From NCBI RefSeq assembly GCF_026745355.1, contig NC_079202.1, forward strand, positions 47,797,287-47,861,286: a stretch of DNA of 64,000 nt, read 5' to 3'. The position numbers and the translations under genes are program-made. The notes below the pieces were generated by a model. The model was not told where the DNA came from and did not search any database. It saw only the letters and a program-made list of their open reading frames with translations. Of the stretch, positions 32,494 to 50,000 are shown piece by piece. Origin of the DNA: Beta vulgaris subsp. vulgaris. Its lineage: Eukaryota > Streptophyta > Magnoliopsida > Caryophyllales > Amaranthaceae. Position 1 is the first letter of the stretch. Each line of letters begins with the position of its first letter.

Positions 32494-32612
32494 TAATTTA
32501 AAATTGTGTGTTCTTTTTTAAAGTAGAAAAGTTGTTGAAAAAAATTTCGTGTTTTTTTATATAAATGGTATGTTCTTTTTAAGTGCATAATTAGCATTGT
32601 GCACCCTAGTAT

Positions 32613-33912
32613 ATAATCCACGCTTTGATTAAAAGCAACCCAAGGCCTAAGGGAAGATGATACACCATGGACATGTTATGTAATAAAAAGGATGACATAG
32701 GTAAAGAATGGTATATACTCTTGTTTTTTTTTAAAAAAAAGGGGGATCCAAGAGCAATTGAACATTATCATTCACATGCAAATCATCGGCCGACAAAGAA
32801 ATAATAGACAGCGGTAAAAACTCTATTAAAACATAATCACTCGTGCTTATTGCATATTCTCTTTCCAAAAATAATGTACAATGGTGCTCCTTCTATTTTT
32901 TTTATCTTTCTCATTTGAAATTTTGACACTATTCACAATTAGAGAGAATCTTTTCTATTATTCTTAATATATGAGAAAAATATAGTCACGTAGGGTCTTG
33001 ATTGATTCGTCTCAATGAGTACTGTATTAATATTCAATCGTTGTAATTCATACTAATATGTAATAAAAGATATTTAAAGTCTAACAAGTGCATTATCAAA
33101 TGTACAAAGAAAATTGAAAATATTTTTAAAAAAAACAGAGGAAGCATATAATAAAAACATTGAAATTAAAAAAAAAACAATTTAAATTTTTAGAACGCAT
33201 TACTATTTATTTATTCATTATACGAATAGTAATTGTTAATTAGAAGCGAACAACATAATATGTTAAAGAATTTTGTAGAATCTAAGTTACATATACTTCT
33301 TTCTTTAATAAAAAAATAAGGAAAAGGTTAGTTTTATTAAAAAATTTAAAACAATCCGTTGGTTACTTAGTCATCTAATTTCTTTTGGAGTATTGTTATT
33401 TTTTCTTTAATTTTTTTTGTTATCGCCATTAGCAATGATTTGTGGAATATTAATAAAACCAATTTATATATAAAATTATAATTCATAATTTTTTTAAATG
33501 TATAAATTTTAATTATAGTTTTATTATGAAGTCAACTCAATAAATATTGTGGATATAATATAAAAATAAATTATTTATATTAAATAACTTATGATGGCTA
33601 TAACACAATTGTAGCCATTATAAAATTCAAAACTTATTTGGTAATAAATAAACTAAGATACAAAAATCATAATCTAAACATATATGGTAGGAAATAAAGG
33701 AAAATATGAAATAAATGGAAAGTTAGATTTCCTATGAAGTAAAATAAAGTGAGATTGTTTGGTTGACAATAATGAAGCAGGAAGTTACTTGTCTAAGTTT
33801 GTTGAACATGACTGAAATACCTGTGTTTCCATGATCAATTAAACAATAACTTTTATGACTTTCTAGAAAATTTTATTTAAAAAACAAACAACTTTTTAGG
33901 AAATACAACTTC
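32613..33912. other. Intergenic AT-rich DNA with a decayed Stowaway
   Basis: 32,887-33,144 has CTCCTTCTATTTTTTTTATC and AAAAAACAGAGGAAG-like ends, a decayed relative of the Stowaway at 16549-16810. The rest (33,150-33,900) shows nothing. Confidence 0.5.
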
Positions 33913-34088
33913 GGGCATGTCCTCCCCAACTTATTTTTAGTTCAGTTTAACTCAATTCAGTTGTAATCAGTTTAGTTCATCCCTAATTATCATTTGTATT
34001 AGTTATAATTTAATTCAATTTAGTTTAATTCAGTTGCAATCAGTTCTATCAATTCAATTCAGTTGTTTTATGCCGAAGAGAACAAACT
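33913..34088. mobile_element. Diverged Tourist-like MITE of the TTCAG family
   Basis: GGGCATGTCCTCCCCAACTT at the start and TTTTATGCCGAAGAGAAC at the end match the family at 17260. The TTCAG arrays are eroded and no clean TSD is visible. A shorter inverted fragment may follow at about 34,112-34,200. Confidence 0.6.
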
Positions 34089-34484
34089 CTTCCTACAGAC
34101 AAGCACTAAGACCTTGTTCTTTTAGACTGAATTGAATTGAACTAAACTAAAATTGTAAAAGGAAAATAGCTAAGTTGAGTTGAACTTATCTTAACTAAAA
34201 TCGTGTTTAAAAAAAAAGCATATTTTGCCAAATACTTTAATGTAGCCACTTTATTATTTGTAACTATTTTGTTTCAATTTTTTCAATTGCAGTCTTAAAT
34301 AAACCAAATACTTTTAATTTACAACCCAAAAGACATGTGTTTGATTTATCTAAGGTTGCGGTTGAAGAGATTAAAATAAAAGAACTGTAATTAACAAAGT
34401 GGCCACTTTAAAAGAATTGCTAGCAACATTTTTTTAAAAACTGCCAAATAAGTGGTGTGGTGGTGGGGGGGAGTATAGCCGGCA

Positions 34485-35230
34485 AAATTGACCCATACTC
34501 GTTGACCCGAAATACCCGTCTCGAAACGCGTTTTTCACCTGAAAATAACGACCAGAATATGACTCGAAACCCGAAATAACATGACATGACCCGAATATGA
34601 CATGAACCCGAATCTACTCAAACCTGGATCTACCCGATCCGAAATTGACCCGATAATGATGACCACAACCCGAACCCGACCTGAAAAGTTATCATATTAG
34701 TTACTTTTTAAACAAATTTAAGGAAAATATTGTCATGAAATATTATATACTTCCTCCGTTCTGTTTTAAATGAAACATTGGATGAAATGACACTATTCAC
34801 TAATCAATTTTAACTCCAATTTATCGCTATTATATAAAGAAAAACATAGTCAAGTGGGATCTTGTTAGATTCGTCTCGATATATACTATCAAATTATAAC
34901 TTTTTTATATTTTTTACGTTTACACAACTAAAGATATTAATGATTAAAGAAGCGCGTTGGGTTGCGTGAAAAAGCAAACGTTTCATTTAAAACGGAACGG
35001 AGGAAGTATAATTTAGCCACTGTCTATTAATAATTTAATTTATTGTCATTAATCTTATATGTGTTTTGTTTATTTGCGAGATTGAAACCCCATTCTAACG
35101 TGACATGATCGAAGTCTCATGAGCCCGATATTAATTTGTACCCGAACGAACCCAACCCGAATGTAACTCGAAGTAAAAGTTGACCCGATTATGACCTGAC
35201 CTGAACCTGACCCGTTTGCTACCTCTTGGG
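34485..35230. repeat. ACCCGA-rich unclassified element, split by a MITE
   Basis: Flanking segments (34,490-34,685 and 35,100-35,222) are rich in scattered ACCCGA / GACCCG motifs, suggesting clustered subterminal motifs as in hAT elements. No target duplication was confirmed. Confidence 0.35.
34750..35006. mobile_element. Stowaway MITE
   Basis: Near-perfect inverted ends CTTCCTCCGTTCTGTTTTAA and TTAAAACGGAACGGAGGAAG with TA on both sides (34,748-34,749 and 35,007-35,008). 257 bp. Confidence 0.88.
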
Positions 35231-35570
35231 AGAGTGAGGACAAGAAGATAAGAAATTATACCATAATGGCATTAATGTTATAGTACCAGATTCGAATCAT
35301 GTTGTGCCGGGTAAAGTGGTCAACCTTATATGGCTTCCCAATATGCACGAAGCCCCCATAGGCTGGCGCGGCTGCATGCCAGCGCAAAAATAAAATTAAG
35401 AAGTGGCGATTAGTAGGTGAAATAATCAAACAATATCCCAAAAGAAATCCAAAAATCAGCGCAATATTATACGAAATTACACCTACACCCCCAACTACCA
35501 CCACCACTTCCCATATGTTTTTTCTTTTTATTTTGTGTTATAATAATAATTAGAACATATTCCCACTTTA

Positions 35571-35773
35571 AAAAAAAAAAAAAAAAAAATTTCCTTCCTT
35601 CCTTCCTTCCTCTCTCCTTACCTGTCCTCAGCATTAAGCCCAATTCTCAACTACCCTCCCACCTTATAAAACCCCACCTCTCTCTCTTCTCTCTCCTCAG
35701 CCTAAATCTTCCATTCCCATTCTTTCTCTCTCCTTCATTTCATCGACATCTTAAAAAAACAATACCAAAAAAA
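35571..35773 (+). promoter_or_regulatory. Core promoter and 5' UTR of the DAHP synthase gene
   Basis: An A-run (about 35,571-35,589) and a TTCC microsatellite are followed by TATAAA at 35,665-35,670, about 105 bp before the start codon. The stretch after it is CT-rich (TCTCTCTCTTCTCTCTCC), typical of a plant 5' leader with pyrimidine patches. The start codon context is AAAAAAATGGC. The transcription start itself cannot be read. Confidence 0.6.
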
Positions 35774-40701
<4,928 letters not shown>

Positions 40702-40920
40702 ATAAAGCCCCCCCCCCCTTTTTTTTCCTTAACTTTTTTGGCTTGTCGAAAGTGTTGTATTGAGTACCTAAAATCCTTAATTACTAGTACCTATTTATTT
40801 ATGCACCGGATTCTTTTAGATTCATAAGTTTATGTTGTGTATTGTATGTGTATACCGGAGAACACCAAAATCCGAGTACTCTGGTGTTTGTGACTATGAC
40901 AATGACTAAATAAAAGGCAA
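40702..40920 (+). terminator. 3' UTR and polyadenylation region of DAHP synthase
   Basis: AATAAA overlaps the stop codon region (about 40,701-40,706) and a second AAATAAAAG lies near 40,908-40,916, with T-rich and TGTGT-type upstream elements between. The cleavage site cannot be located. Confidence 0.4.
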
Positions 40921-41667
40921 CTACAGTTTTTTAAGCACATTTTGTCTCGTCAAATTATTTTTATTCTAAATCTAAATGATAAAAATAGGTTAAAGTGTAA
41001 CTATCAATAATAATGTTTGAGAATCACATGAAAGTTCAATGGTTGGAGTTCCCACCTCTCAAACTCATGGTCGGGAGTTCGACTTTCATTAACCTCAAAT
41101 TTGGGGTGTTCGTATGGATATTTGCTTGTGGGTATAAATATTCACTTTCATTCTCTAAAATAACTACCGAATAAAAAATAACAAAAATAAATATTAATGT
41201 TTGTTGGCGTTGCACATCATATCATATCATCACCTAAAACACTTGACCATGACATATGATTGACTCCAAAGTGGTAGGTAGCTTGGTCAATATTGCCGAT
41301 TGTAGTTGAAGATATGCAGGTTGGTCATTGGTGTAGGGAATTATAATGAATGAATTTGTTAGCCTGCCTTGTAGCCTTGTAGTTGTAGGACCTGCTTTAA
41401 ATTAGATAAACAAATTCGGTAGGTGGCTAATTCAGGAATTTCCTTTGGCTCAGCCAAACATTTGACAGCCGACTGAAGCTAAAACTTGACGGCTTCAGCT
41501 CGGCCATATAGATTCAATGCCGTAAATTATACAAACTTTATGATAATTCTATTTTCTAGTCTCCAAATCTAGCTCAACTGATTTTCCAGCCCTACCATAC
41601 CAATACAAATTAAAAAACAAAAATACAAGATATATTTAAGTTCCACTCTTCATGTCTGAATATTACT
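40921..41667. other. Intergenic DNA with a possible decayed SINE
   Basis: GGTCGGGAGTTCGACTTTC near 41,070 resembles a pol III B box (GTTCGA core), with TCAATGGTTGGAG upstream. No A tail or TSD could be read, so this is weak. Otherwise nothing. Confidence 0.35.
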
Positions 41668-44600
41668 TTTAAGCCATTGACTCAAGCCTTTATAATTACT
41701 GGTCTCTATGGACTAGCCCAGGAACAAGAAAAATTCGAGTTATGGCAATATTTAGCAACTTTCATTCAATTTTGTACTTTGTCTTGGCTTGCTCTTGTCG
41801 ATTTTAATGAATATGACAAATTAAGTAGTTGTTCTCTATCCCCCAACCAATTAATAATACTATGAAATCTTCTCTCTAACGCCAATGCTTAAGACATCTC
41901 CTCACTGCAAAGTTCGTTTTCTTGGAAAAAAAATGCTTTACAATCAATCCATTTATGAAAGATTAAACCATGCAATAGCCAGTTTATTTTTTTATACAAA
42001 CACCTTCTCGCACTGTCAAGCATCCTATGGTGCCTTCATTGTTTCAGGCCATGCTCCTCTTATCTTTGGTTCCAAATTCAATATTGTGTCCAAAGCCCCC
42101 TGTTTTCATTTTCAAAATGCATGGACAATTGCTCATTAATCACATCTAATTGTCAAAAAAGTGTGGGCTCAGTCCGTCTGAGGCTCACAATTTTTAGAAT
42201 ACAACACAAACTTTCGCAAATTAAGGTCCATCTTAAGAGTTGGGCAAAGCATCGGTATGGTCATACGAAAAATAAAATAAATTAAATTGCGATAATATTG
42301 TTGCTATAGAACAAAGATTATGAGTTCAACCTTTTAACCCTTTCATGGTTCAACGAATTAATCGTCTCATTAGGTAAATAGAACAACTGCTTCTGTTGGA
42401 TTGGCAAGTCTGATTGGGGGAAAGTTTAGTCGAAAACAATGGCTTACTCAAGGGGATCGTATTCACGATTTTTCCATAACAAAGTGAGAAAAAAGAATTG
42501 TCAACACTTACATCTTTCGCCTACAGAATGATCTTAATCAATGGATTGATTTGCCCTTTGGTTTTAATTCTCTTCTCACTGATTCTTTTAAAGAACGATT
42601 TACTTCTTCTTCCAACTTGGGCTGGGAGTTTGATCTCTCCTTTATTAATCCTTTTGTCACCAATCAAGATGCAACTAGTCTCCTAACTCAATTTACGAAT
42701 GACGACATAAAATCAGTCTTTTTTTAGATGAATCCACACAAAACACCATGATCTGATGGATTTGGAGCCAAAAATTTCCAAGCTTATTGGTTAATTATGG
42801 GTCCTCAAATCTTTCTTCCTATTCATGGGTTCTTTCACCATAGTTGCTACCTCCGTCTTTGAGTCATACAATCATTACACTTATGCCGAAAATTACCACT
42901 CCGAAAATGCCTAACCATTTTCGGCCAATAAGCTTAATTAATACAATTTATTAAGCCATTTCTAAGCTTCTTGTTCAAAGATTATGTCTCACATAAATAT
43001 TAGCCCCTGCTGAAAAACGTTTTCACCCCTTGATAGATCAGTCTATGATAATATACTTATTGTTCAGGAAATTTTAACTCCCAAAAATCCACTAGTAAAA
43101 TAGGATGGTGTGCGCTAGAAACTGTAGAAAAAGCTTATGATCGCATTCAATAATTTATGGCAAACGTTAATCAAATTGGGCTTCCGTCCAAATGGATTCA
43201 ATGGGTAAAACAATATGTTACCGCAGTCTCTTATTACTCTCTTAAAGTTAATGGTAGTACCACAGACTGGTTCAAGCCTTCAAGAGGTCTCCATTAAGGA
43301 GATCCTCTTTCTTCGTATTTATTTATTATTTGTATGGGTGTTCTCGTACAAAAGTTAGTTAGTGAGAGTGCCAAACCTAAATCAGGGTTATGCTTTAAGA
43401 TTTGTTCAGGGGTTTAAATCCATCGTTTAATGTTTGCCGATGATAGTCTTGTTTTCTATAAAGCTACATCTACGGCTTGCAGCAATCTTAGAAATATCCT
43501 TGATGATTTCTGTCTCATGTCTGGACAACTGGTGGACCTTCACAAACCAGCTGTGGTCCTTTTAATGAAAATCCCAAATGCTAGAAAAACGTCTCTTGAT
43601 AGCTTCTTCAATATGAGTCCCAAAGCTTGTCTTGGTAGGTATTTAAGAGTTTTTTTTTTCAACTCCTATTATCCTACTAAAAGTGATCATAGTCATATCC
43701 TGGCTTAACTCTCTTTAGAGAATTCAGCATCGAGAATCTGGCTTTCTCTCAAAAGCTGGTTGTCATACCCTTATTCAGTCTAATATGGAAGCTCTTCCAC
43801 CTTATTCCAACTTATACTTACTCTTTAACTCTAATCCCTTATGAGATCTGCAAAACTATCGACTCAATTCATACATCATCATTTTTTTTGGCGTCAAAAC
43901 TAAGAAAGATCGCACCCCGCTTCTAGCATGACATACCGTCTATTCTTCTAAGTCTTAAGGTAGAGTGGGACTAAGACGAACTTTACCACTCAATAAAGCT
44001 TTCTTAGCCAAGCTTGATTGATATTTTCTCTCTAAAAAACAAACATTTGGGACAACCCTAATTAATCAAGGAAAAATATCTATCAAATAAGTTCTTTCAG
44101 TATACACCTAAAAACAATGATTCTCATTTCTGGAAGAAGATCCTAGCACATAGTGAACTTCTTAGGAAAGGTGTTAGATGAAATGACAGAAATGGTCAAA
44201 CAATTCTCTTCTGGCTAGACAACTGATTTTGCAAGGATAATCTATGTGATATACTCAAAATGGATCGAACTAATATCAATCTAGAGCTAAAAGTAGCTCA
44301 TTTCATCGCAACAGACTATACTTGGGATATCAACAAATTAGCTCTCATTCTACCCCATTAACTCCTTGTCAAAATCAAGGGCATTCCCCTTCCAATTATT
44401 GACATCCCTGATGTTCTGATCTGGGCCGTACTTCAAGTGGTGAATTTTTAGTAAAATTTGCTACTTGGTTAGCTCACAATCATCCTAAAAGACCTTTGTG
44501 GAATTTTAAATGGATTTGGAAGCTGGATATTCCTCCCAAATTACAACTATTTGTTTGGCAAATTTGCCACAATAGCGTCGCTGTTAGAGCTACGATGTTT

Positions 44601-45020
44601 AGTAGAAAAATCTTGCCAACGAACTTGAGTCCCCATTGTAATTCGCAACATGAAACTATTGAGCACCTGATTTTCAATTGCCCAAATTCCCAAAGTATTT
44701 GGCAACTTGCGTAGGTTACTTATTGGTGCACCCTGACAATGTCCTTCCCCATCCATTTTAGACTTACATGATTTCAAGGATTTTTTAGAGCATTTGAAAA
44801 GAGAAAAATTCTATTATATTCAACAATGAAAAGTGGTGCCCCCAACGTATCGTTCACCAAGCTAAATTTGCTCATGATGAATGGTATTGCCTCTTATAAG
44901 TGGATACTTTTCAGGCTATTGGTTCTCCTCTTAGAGGAGCACCACCCCCTTGCCCCTTCCTTCGGCTACTCTTGTAGCCTGAGATCCTCCACCTCACTCA
45001 TTCTTCAAGTTAAAAATTAG
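41668..45020 (+). pseudogene. Decayed LINE ORF2 (endonuclease, RT, zf-RVT), plus strand
   Basis: Broken frames follow the LINE order: an endonuclease segment (FIITGLYGLAQ...LWQYLATF...LSWLALVDFNEYDKLS) at 41,683-41,835, and FHFQNAWTIAH near 42,105. A reverse transcriptase follows, with a PKITTPKMPNHFRPISLIN-type block near 42,885-42,945 and FADDSLVFYKA at 43,430-43,465. A zf-RVT segment (WKLDIPPKLQLFVWQICHNS...HLIFNCPNSQSIWQLA) covers 44,515-44,714. Frames shift repeatedly and stops are frequent, so it is long dead. The style is closest to the minus-strand relic at 6.6-10.2 kb. Neither termini nor TSD are readable. Confidence 0.78.
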
Positions 45021-46103
45021 TGGAAAAAAGTTCAACTGGTCCGGTCAAAATAGGCCTTACCGATCTGGTTTTTGGTCCGGAGCAGTTGGGATCATATCGG
45101 TTGACAAAAGTCAACTACTCCGGTCGAAACCGGATAAGTTGACTGGTCAATTAATGCGATTTTAGTCAACCGCATCAGTTGACCAGTCATTTGATCCGGT
45201 GACTAAAACCGCATCGGTTGATTAGAATAAACAAATAAAAAATTCGTGCGTCGACATTGAATTCAGAAATGTAGCCCAAACAATTGCAATAATCAGACGT
45301 CTCGAGCATAGTTAACGCCACAAAATTTACTTCTTGCAACAAAATTACAAACCATATATTTACACCAACATACTATAGATCTAAAAATCGAAATGAAAAA
45401 AAACAAAATCACCAATTACAGATACTCCCACCGTCTCAGAATACTCTTTACACTTTCCTTTTTTATCAGTCCCATAATACTCTTTATACTTCTATTTTGG
45501 GATATGACCCACTATTATTTTAATCATTCTACCTTTTAACTATTGGCCCACAATCTCTTCCTCCAAAATAAAATAATATTACTCTTATACCCTACCAACT
45601 CTAACCATGACCCATATTCTCTTTCCTTAAAATAAAATAATACTAATTTTACTAATTACTAATTCTGAATGGTAAGTGGGCCTAAAACATTTTAGGCCAG
45701 TTAAAGGAAACGCGGGTTGAATTTTGAGGCTGAATAACCGATGCGATTAAGAGAAAACTGAATCGATTTTCTGTTAACTGATCGGGTTCTCTTAAAGACT
45801 ACACCGGTTGGCTGAAATATGCAATATATGTAGCCGAATCGGCTGATTTATCCGAAATAATACTAATTTTACTAATTACTAATTTTGAGGCTGATCAATC
45901 TTATTGAAGTGAATAAAAAAATGTAGTGGTTCTCTCCTATTTTTATAGTGGCATACCGCATTTGTAATAAATGAACTTTTTTGGCCTTATGAAGCTTGGT
46001 GCTATTTTTTGTGACATATCCATATAAGAAAATCGTTCCATTTATTAAAAAACAGATGAGCTATTTATGTGCTCCCATCATTGTAACTTTGTAAGTTTGT
46101 AAC
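45021..46103. other. Intergenic DNA with unclassified repeat fragments
   Basis: 45,030-45,240 repeats TTGACYRGTC / CCGGT motifs in both orientations and may be an element end. CTCCCACCGTCTCAGAATACTC near 45,426 resembles one Stowaway end without a partner. ATACTAATTTTACTAATTACTAATT occurs twice (about 45,648 and 45,858). No gene. Confidence 0.4.
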
Positions 46104-46556
46104 TAGGGTGTAGGCGTGTGCACCAGTCCAAGATCGGACCGAAACGGGCCGAGACTGGTTTGATCTAGGGACCGCAAGCTTGAAGTTATGTGGATCGAGA
46201 GCATACCGGAATTTTACTGATCTAGTTCGATTTTGGACCGGTTGGATCGGAGTTTGTATTTTTTTACTCTTTTTTTGCCTAGATTTAAACATATTTATAG
46301 ATTTGATACATTAAAATCTAATAATCTTAAATGCAAGAAAGATGAGGTTTCAGTTTTCTAACTTCTAACTTTAAACTTATTTTTACTAAAAAAAAAAAGG
46401 AATTTCTATCCACCGATACAGACGAAAAACCCCGAGTTTGGACCAAATCAAATATTCGAAAGTTCATGAATTGGAGACCGGAGCGGATCTGGTCCAACAT
46501 ATTCCGACCCAATTCCTATTCGAATTCCTATTTCGGTCAAAAACTGCACACCCCTA
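46104..46556. mobile_element. Decayed hAT-like element
   Basis: Right end GTGCACACCCCTA-type (TGCACACCCCTA) and left start TAGGGTGTAGGCGTGTGCA mirror each other imperfectly. Flanking octamers TTTGTAAC and ATTGTAAG match at 6 of 8. It shares the TAGGGGTGT terminus with the hAT element at 7603. Confidence 0.55.
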
Positions 46557-46779
46557 ATTGTAAGTGGTGTTGCGAAGTCCTTTCGCCTCATATCGTACTG
46601 CACCATACCCCAAAACTATAAAATTCCCCTAAAAAATTTCCTTGTGTCATCTCCTGAATTCTGGACAAGTGACATCCAAAGTTGAGCCCAACTATAAATA
46701 TAATCCCTATTTCACAATGTTGAAAGGCCCAACGCAAAGAGTTCCATTACAAAAGTAAAAGCGCGGAGAACAAAACACG

Positions 46780-47001
46780 GGCCCGCATAAAATGATAAAA
46801 TCTACGCAACCCGGGAATCGTCTTTTGTCATCGCTTTTTATCGTATATATATATTCTCATTTCCATCACCGCATAACATGAACATCTTCTCTTCTCCGAA
46901 TCTTCCCGAAAAAGAAATTCCATTTTCTAAGTTTCTAAGTTTCGAATTCGTTTATATAAATTCCTTTCTGTTTATTCATAGAATTAGAAGAGAGAGAAAC
47001 T
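46780..47001 (+). promoter_or_regulatory. Presumed promoter and 5' UTR of the F-box/JmjC gene
   Basis: CGTATATATATATTC (about 46,842-46,856) is a TATA-like run about 150 bp before the start codon, followed by CT-rich leader sequence. No other element can be assigned. Confidence 0.4.
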
Positions 47002-50000
47002 ATGGAAAATAATGGAGGAAAAATGGCAGTTGTTGATCGGAGAATAGAAGCATTAGGAAATCTTAGAGTTCTTCCTGATGAAGTCATCTGTGAAATTATC
47101 AGCTCTCTCTCTCCTCCTGATGTTGCTCGATTGTCTTGTGTTAGCAGGTTAATTCGTTTATCATTTCTCATTTTTCGAAATTCATCATTTTAATGGTGAA
47201 TTTTTTTTTTTTTTAGCTCGGTTAAGCTGAATTTATGACTTTTGTGAGAATGTAAAAGATGCGTGTTTGATGTAATAGTGAAATTGAAGTGGAATTTTAA
47301 CAGCCAATTGTAATTATTATGTTATTGTTACATTGATTTTTTTTTCTTGTTTGCAATTTGAAATGGAAATGTATTCTTCTTTTTGTGTAATGAAGTGCTT
47401 GTGGATTCTTTATACTTATTCTCTTGCATTTGAATGCTACCAATGGTGGATAGTTCGTGTCGGATTATGATTGAAATTTTAAATGGTAATGAAGTTGAAT
47501 TTACTTAGTAACAACTAATTACTCCACAACTCCATAAATGTTCACATTTTGCCATGGTTTGCATAATAATGATAAATTACAATGATCGTTGATGTCAAAC
47601 TAGTTGGTGGACTTTTGTGGATTATTGTGGAGTGATATCGTTACTTGTGATCGACTCCTGTCTACATCAATGCTCGTGACTCCATATAAAGCATAACGAC
47701 CTCGTATAGTTTCCCGCAAAACAATTTTAAGAAAAAAGTACGGCTTGAGTTTTTCAGTTGATGTGAATAGTATACTCCTTCGTCGGATTTTGATAGCAGG
47801 ATATAAACATTTTGATACTAAGATTGATTGACTAATGTTTTATCAATTTAAGTGTCTTGATATGCCAGTGCTTGAAATGATTTAGAGAGGATAAAACATA
47901 ATTTATCTATAATGAAGTGTCTTTTTGTAAATCATGTCATACTTTCAAGTTTCTATCTTTTCACCTATTGAATGTTTTGTTAAATTATTAATTACGAAAA
48001 TTAACGGAAGAACTCTATATGGAGGCTAAAATTGACTATCTCTTTATGGTTTGGATTATGATAACCTACATTGAGATGATCGTTAAACTACTTAGTCATT
48101 GATGGTAAATTGAATTCGTCATTACGTATAAAGGATTGTATCAAGAAAAGGTTTATGGTCTTTGCTTATTGGGTTAAGTATCAGTTAGAAATGACCTCTT
48201 TGTTATCGCATGAATACATCCAACTCTTTTTCGTGTTAAAGGCATAGATCCCTTTTAGACGTGGTAGGTGATATTGATATTGTAGGGTATGTAGGCAAGA
48301 GTATATGGTTAAATGGAGGACAAGACATGGTTAATGAAAATCAAGATAGATTGATAGTGTTGAAAGAGGAAAAGATATGGCTTATATTTACATGGCCGAT
48401 TTCTTGTACGGGGTTCTAAAAGGAATCAAACTATCTTTTTTGGTATTGGAGAATGCTTAGACTTCAAAATCTAGATTAAAATTAAATAATGCTTAAGATG
48501 ATATGATGGTACTACTTATCTCAAAGAGGTAAATCCTACCTTTTTAGAGTCACTTGTTAGGCTACTTTTTGCTTACGTGCTAGAGTTAGAATTAATGGTA
48601 CGATGCTTTAAAGAATATAATATCTTTGAGTATATGGATGAACTTACCTTTAATGTAGTCCAGAAGCACATTGGTGTACCTCTTAATTCTTTTCAATTCC
48701 AAATTCAACATTCTAGATCGTGCTTTGCTCGAGTGGTGGGTAAGGGGGAATGAGTGCATAGGTAACAATGGTTGAAATAGTCTATTGATGGTAGTCTCTC
48801 GGTAAATTATTCTAGTATGAGACGCGTGAGGTAAGTTGCTTTTGAAGGACTTGATTTGGTTTGTAGGACTAGGGCCCGTGATCAGTCATGCAAGTAGTAT
48901 CTTGTAACAGTGCATAGCTCTAGATAGGTGGGGTGTTTTTGAGAAGTTAATGCCTTATGTCGGATGGTACTTTATGTTAACCTATCAAATGAGTCTGTAA
49001 GGTCCATTTGAGTTGGATAATCTAGATTGGAGTTGGGCATTCTTGTTCAAGATCTAAAGCTTCCGGATATGGGTTGACCCAACGAGTTAGGAGATCTAAA
49101 GCATTCTTTCTATTTCCATGCTTGGGTGCAATATATGTAACCATATCTCACCAAATTACTCATCACAATTAGCTAGCTTGTCATTCATGGCCAATTCCAA
49201 CATTGCAAATGATGTAAGAGGATATGTTTCATTCAGCTAAATTTGTTTTATCTGAACTTGTTGGAACTTATTAGAACATATGTCAATCTGAAATAATTCA
49301 AATTAAGGTGGATAAATATACCCTAAGTCCAACAAAGATTATGCTAAATTCAACCAGTGTTACCTAATTCCCTAATTCCCCCGCGAATCGCGAATTGAGA
49401 AGATCGAATTATGGTCGGTTTTGGTTCATTTTTGGCTCATTTTGGGCGAATTGGCGAATTCAAAAGGCGAATTAGGTAACACTGAATTCAACTATAGTAA
49501 TTGTTAAATGTACTTTTAGCTGGACAAAGGACCTTGTAATTCCAAATTATTACTTTCAAGCCACAATGCAACCGTTTTCAGGTCATTTAAGCCAAAAACA
49601 AGTCGGATTTATTTACCGAAAGAAGCGAGGCTGTTTGGGGTCAGATAAAATAGGTGATAGTCTACATAAATATGTGAATATATTCTGTATCAGATTCTGT
49701 GACATTTTAGTTTGATAATTCTCTTTGGTATATATACATACTACTTGAATACCCTTCTTAGGGATACATTCTAAAAACTTACAATCAGTTTTGCATCGTA
49801 TAATTTTGATCAAAACTCATTCTTCCAAGTCTATAGCTTCTAAATTCTTATTTTCATAGAGCCATCTAATTTTTCTTGTTATCATATGCAGTGTAATGTA
49901 CATATTCTGCAATGAAGAACCTCTTTGGATGAGTCTATGCTTAAAAGAAGGGAGTGCTCTTCTTGAATATAAAGGGTCATGGAAGAAAACAACCCTGCAA

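Larger units (their letters stand above)
29848..32610 (+). repeat. Unclassified interspersed repeat, copy 2, split by nested insertions
   Basis: The outer pieces 29848-29879, 32007-32174, 32293-32349 and 32494-32610 together match the inverted copy at 6190-6560. The gaps are exactly the LINE, the SINE and the Tourist-like MITE described below, each with its own duplication. Confidence 0.65.

Noticed and set aside
35256..35507. 83-codon minus-strand open frame upstream of DAHP synthase
   Set aside because: No recognisable domain, and the peptide composition does not resemble a conserved protein; likely chance.
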